In this document: one piece after another, positions 47,465 through 50,132 of the stretch
How the letters are laid out: each line of letters starts with the position of its first letter
Numbering within the stretch: the stretch's first letter is position 1
Translations under genes and position numbers: made by a program
NCBI GenBank assembly: GCA_019635285.1
Contig: JAHBZS010000036.1
Coordinates: 1-50,132, forward strand
Direction of reading: 5' to 3'
Source: Rubrivivax sp.
GTDB lineage: Bacteria > Pseudomonadota > Gammaproteobacteria > Burkholderiales > Burkholderiaceae_C
Length of the DNA: 50,132 nt
The notes under the pieces: model-generated
Told to the model about the DNA's origin: nothing
Seen by the model: the letters and a program-made list of their open reading frames with translations, nothing else
Database searches by the model: none

Positions 47465-48187
47465 ATGCTGCCATTGCGTCGTCTGCTGCTGTGCGCGCTG
47501 TTGCTGGCCGGCTCTGCCGCCGGGGCCCAGGAGGCGGTGATCCGCAAGAACCTGGCCGAGCGGCTGCCCAACCTGCCGAAGATCGATGAGGTGAGCAAGA
47601 CGCCGATCCCCGGCATCTACGAGCTGCGCATGGGCCAGGACATCGTCTACGCCGACGAGCAGGGCAACCACCTGATCCAGGGCAACCTGATCGATACGCG
47701 CAGCCGCGTCGACCTGACCGAGGCGCGGGTCAACAAGCTCACCGCCATCGACTTCGCCAGCCTGCCGCTGAAGGACGCCATCGTCATCAAACAAGGCAAC
47801 GGCACGCGCCGCATGGTGGTCTTCGGCGACCCCAACTGCGGCTACTGCAAGCGCATCGAGCGCGACCTGGCCAAGCTGCAGGACGTGACCATCTACACCT
47901 TCCTGTATCCGATCCTCGGCCCCGACTCCACCGTCAAGTCCAAGGACATCTGGTGCGCGCAGGACAGCGCCAAGGTCTGGCGTGCCTGGATGGTCGACGG
48001 CGTGGCGCCGCCGCGCAACATCGCCAAGTGCGACACCGCGGCGCTGGAGCGCAACGTCGAGCTCGGCAAGAAGCATCGGGTACAGGGCACGCCGGCGCTG
48101 GTCTTCGAGGACGGCACGCGCGTGCCCGGCGCCATTCCGCTGGACCAGCTCGAAAAGAGCCTGGCCGCGGCCGCCAAGAAGAGCTGA
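47465..48187 (+). CDS. dsbC: Thiol:disulfide interchange protein DsbC
   Basis: 240 residues. Signal peptide LLLCALLLAGSAAGAQ, N-terminal dimerisation domain (KTPIPGIYELRMGQDIVYAD), linker and thioredoxin domain with active site FGDPNCGYCKRIERD (CGYC) and cis-Pro block GTPALVFEDGTRVPG. It is a periplasmic disulfide isomerase. Length and domain order match the family. Confidence 0.96.
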   Translation: MLPLRRLLLCALLLAGSAAGAQEAVIRKNLAERLPNLPKIDEVSKTPIPGIYELRMGQDIVYADEQGNHLIQGNLIDTRSRVDLTEARVNKLTAIDFASLPLKDAIVIKQGNGTRRMVVFGDPNCGYCKRIERDLAKLQDVTIYTFLYPILGPDSTVKSKDIWCAQDSAKVWRAWMVDGVAPPRNIAKCDTAALERNVELGKKHRVQGTPALVFEDGTRVPGAIPLDQLEKSLAAAAKKS

Positions 48188-48225
48188 AGCCGGCGGCGCG
48201 TTGCGCGCGGCCGCCCTTGCCACCG

Positions 48226-49950
48226 ATGATCGAGCACCTGATCGAAGTCGCCGATGTGCACGCGCACCTGTACCGGGTGACGCTGAAGGTGCCCCGGCCG
48301 CAGGCGCTGCAGCGCGTCAGCCTGCCGGTGTGGATCCCGGGCAGCTACATGGTGCGCGAGTTCAGCCGCCACCTGTCCGGGCTGCGGGCGCGGCAGGGCG
48401 GCCAGCCCGTGCCGGTGGAGCAGCTCGACAAGTGCAGCTGGCAGCTGCGTTGTGAGGGCCGCGCGGCGCTGACGCTGGTCTACGAGGTGTATGCCTTCGA
48501 CACCTCGGTGCGCGCGGCCTTTCTGGACGACCGGCGCGGCTTCTTCAACGGCACCAGCCTGTGCCTGCGCGTCGAGGGCCGTGAGTCGGACGCGCAGACC
48601 CTGCGCATCGGCAAGCTGCCTGCCGGCTGGCAGGTGGCGACGGCCATGCCGCCGGGCCCGCGCCGCGGCGAATTCATCTGCGCCGACTACGACGAGCTGG
48701 TGGACCATCCGGTGGAGCTGGGCCGCTTCTGGCGCGGCGAGTTCCGTGCGCGCGGCGTGCCGCATGAATTTGTCGTCGCCGGCGCCTGGCCCAGCTTCGA
48801 CGGGCCGCGGCTGCTGGCCGATGCGCGCCGCATCTGCGAGGCACAGATCGACTTCTGGCACGGCCGCGGCAAGCCGCCGGTGCGCCGCTACGTGTTCCTG
48901 CTGAATGCGGTGGAAGACGGCTACGGCGGCCTGGAACACCGCGCCAGCACCGCGCTGATCTGCACGCGCCGGCAGCTGCCTCGACTGGGCCAGGCTGACA
49001 CGAGCGACGGCTACGTCACGCTGCTCGGGCTGATCTCGCACGAGTACTTCCACACCTGGAACGTCAAGCGGCTGAAGCCGCGGGACTTCGAGCGCATCGA
49101 CTACGGGCGCGAGAACTACACGCGGCTGCTGTGGTTCTTCGAGGGCTTCACCTCCTACTACGACGACCTGCTGCTGCGGCGCGCCGGGCTGATCGACGCG
49201 CCGCGCTACCTGCGGCTGCTGTCCAGGACGCTGGGCGGCGTGCTGGCCACGCCGGGCCGCCAGGTACAGAGCGTGGCCGAGGCCAGCTTCGACGCCTGGG
49301 GCAAGTACTACCGCAGCGACGAGAACACGCCCAACGCCACCATCAGCTACTACGCCAAGGGCAGCCTGGTGGCGCTGGCGCTGGACCTGAGCCTGCGCGC
49401 CGGCGGCCGCGGCAGCCTGGACCAGGTGATGCGGTTGTTGTGGGCGCGCTCGGCCGGCGGGCCCATCGACGAAGCCGACATCGCCGACGCGCTGCAGCAG
49501 GTGGCGGGCCGCTCGATGGCCGCGGAGCTCGCCGCCTGGGTGCATGGCCGCGACGACCTGCCGCTGCAGCCGCTGCTGGCCCAGGCCGGCGTGCGCCTGC
49601 GGACGGAAGCGCCCGAGCTGGCGGCCGAGTTCGGCCTGCGCCTCAGCGAAGGTGCGCTCACCGGCATCCATGTGAAGAGCGTGCACCGAGGCAGCGCCGC
49701 GGAGCAGGCCGGCCTGTCGGCCGGCGACGAATTGCTGGCCGTCGACGGCTGGCGCGTGCGCCGCTTCGACGACGCGCGTGCCTGGCTGCGCGCGGGCCAG
49801 CCGGTCGAGCTGAGCTTCGTGCGCGACCAGCGCCTGCGCAGCACCTGGCTGCACCCGCCCAAGGCGGCCGAAGCGGGTGCGCAGCTGCGACTGGACGACA
49901 AACCCTCGCCGGCAGCCCTGGCGCTGCGCCGGGGGTGGTTGGGCGTGTGA
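48226..49950 (+). CDS. M61 family peptidase with PDZ domain
   Basis: 574 residues. The zinc site is H272-E-Y-F-H276 in ISHEYFHTWNVKRLKP, with the downstream Glu in WFFEGFTSYYDDL. The N-terminal beta domain has LPVWIPGSYMVREFSRHL and GGLEHRAST precedes the zinc site. A PDZ domain closes the protein (VHRGSAAEQAGLSAGDELLA). Members are glycyl-type aminopeptidases. No signal peptide is visible, so a cytosolic site is likely. The stop overlaps the next start. Confidence 0.95.
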   Translation: MIEHLIEVADVHAHLYRVTLKVPRPQALQRVSLPVWIPGSYMVREFSRHLSGLRARQGGQPVPVEQLDKCSWQLRCEGRAALTLVYEVYAFDTSVRAAFLDDRRGFFNGTSLCLRVEGRESDAQTLRIGKLPAGWQVATAMPPGPRRGEFICADYDELVDHPVELGRFWRGEFRARGVPHEFVVAGAWPSFDGPRLLADARRICEAQIDFWHGRGKPPVRRYVFLLNAVEDGYGGLEHRASTALICTRRQLPRLGQADTSDGYVTLLGLISHEYFHTWNVKRLKPRDFERIDYGRENYTRLLWFFEGFTSYYDDLLLRRAGLIDAPRYLRLLSRTLGGVLATPGRQVQSVAEASFDAWGKYYRSDENTPNATISYYAKGSLVALALDLSLRAGGRGSLDQVMRLLWARSAGGPIDEADIADALQQVAGRSMAAELAAWVHGRDDLPLQPLLAQAGVRLRTEAPELAAEFGLRLSEGALTGIHVKSVHRGSAAEQAGLSAGDELLAVDGWRVRRFDDARAWLRAGQPVELSFVRDQRLRSTWLHPPKAAEAGAQLRLDDKPSPAALALRRGWLGV

Positions 49951-50132
49951 GCCAACGGCTGCTGCGCCGCCGCGTGGGCCTGGTCGCCCTGGCGCTGCTG
50001 GTGGCTCTGGGGCATTGGCTGGTGATGGAACTGCTGCCCGAACTGCGTCTGGGTGACGGCAGCAGCGAGCGCATGCCCAAGCGCATCGAAGTGGCCTATG
50101 TGCGCGAGCTCGCGCCCGCGGCGCCACCGGCC
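49947..50132 (+). CDS. Start of a membrane-anchored protein (possibly DUF3108), cut by the window end
   Basis: A GTG at 49947 overlaps the M61 stop (TGA 49948-49950) and opens 62 codons to the window edge. The start is basic (SQRLLRRRVG), then one hydrophobic helix (LVALALLVALGHWLVMELL) and a run beginning AYVRELAPAAPPA, suggesting a Pro-rich periplasmic linker. Position and N-terminus suit the DUF3108 proteins seen in Burkholderiales, but the diagnostic domain lies outside. Confidence 0.6.
   Translation, partial: MSQRLLRRRVGLVALALLVALGHWLVMELLPELRLGDGSSERMPKRIEVAYVRELAPAAPPA

Overview
The window is GC-rich chromosomal DNA, densely coded on both strands. Gene content and order point to a beta-proteobacterium of the Burkholderiales, probably the Rubrivivax/Leptothrix/Roseateles side. 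The markers are the pilS-pilR-ampD-nrdA-nrdB-histone order, the gpmA-rhodanese-grxC-secB-gpsA-trmL-comF run, a caa3/aa3 oxidase operon of the order DUF2244-coxB-coxA-small ORF-ctaG-DUF2970-coxC, and rpoH under a CIRCE element. This placement is an inference from synteny; no 16S rRNA or tRNA gene is visible.

Region 1 (1-12.9 kb) is the accessory part. A leftward set runs from cysD through cysNC, an SLC13-type anion permease, an AsnB-like amidotransferase and an acyl carrier protein to a TPR protein and an OafA-type acyltransferase cut by the window edge. A divergent AMP-forming ligase resembles the exosortase A-associated type. Together these look like the flank of an exopolysaccharide/exosortase-type locus: PAPS supply plus activation and transfer of acyl or amide groups. 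Next to the ligase lies a 264-bp element built of four interlocking inverted repeats. Beyond it are a membrane-anchored parallel beta-helix protein and an unrecognised secreted, C-terminally anchored protein.

Region 2 (13.2-23.6 kb) holds a PilS/PilR-type two-component pair, ampD, and class Ia ribonucleotide reductase. The nrdA promoter is overlapped by two NrdR-type boxes set 32 bp apart. An H1-like KKAPA-repeat protein with a clear terminator follows, then a second, secreted beta-helix protein that is a paralogue of the one in region 1.

Region 3 (23.6-29 kb) is housekeeping: phosphoglycerate mutase, rhodanese, glutaredoxin 3, SecB, GpsA, TrmL, ComF and a BioC-like methyltransferase with a degraded SAM motif.

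Region 4 (29-38.9 kb) is the complete cytochrome c oxidase locus: subunits I-III, copper and heme insertion factors (CtaG, SCO, SURF1), heme A synthesis (CtaA, CtaB) and several small membrane proteins.

Region 5 (38.9-50.1 kb) holds rpoH with a CIRCE operator in its leader, a large MASE1-CHASE-PAS hybrid sensor kinase, YchF, a pirin, a MOSC protein, a UbiH-family hydroxylase, DsbC, an M61 peptidase and the start of one more membrane-anchored protein.
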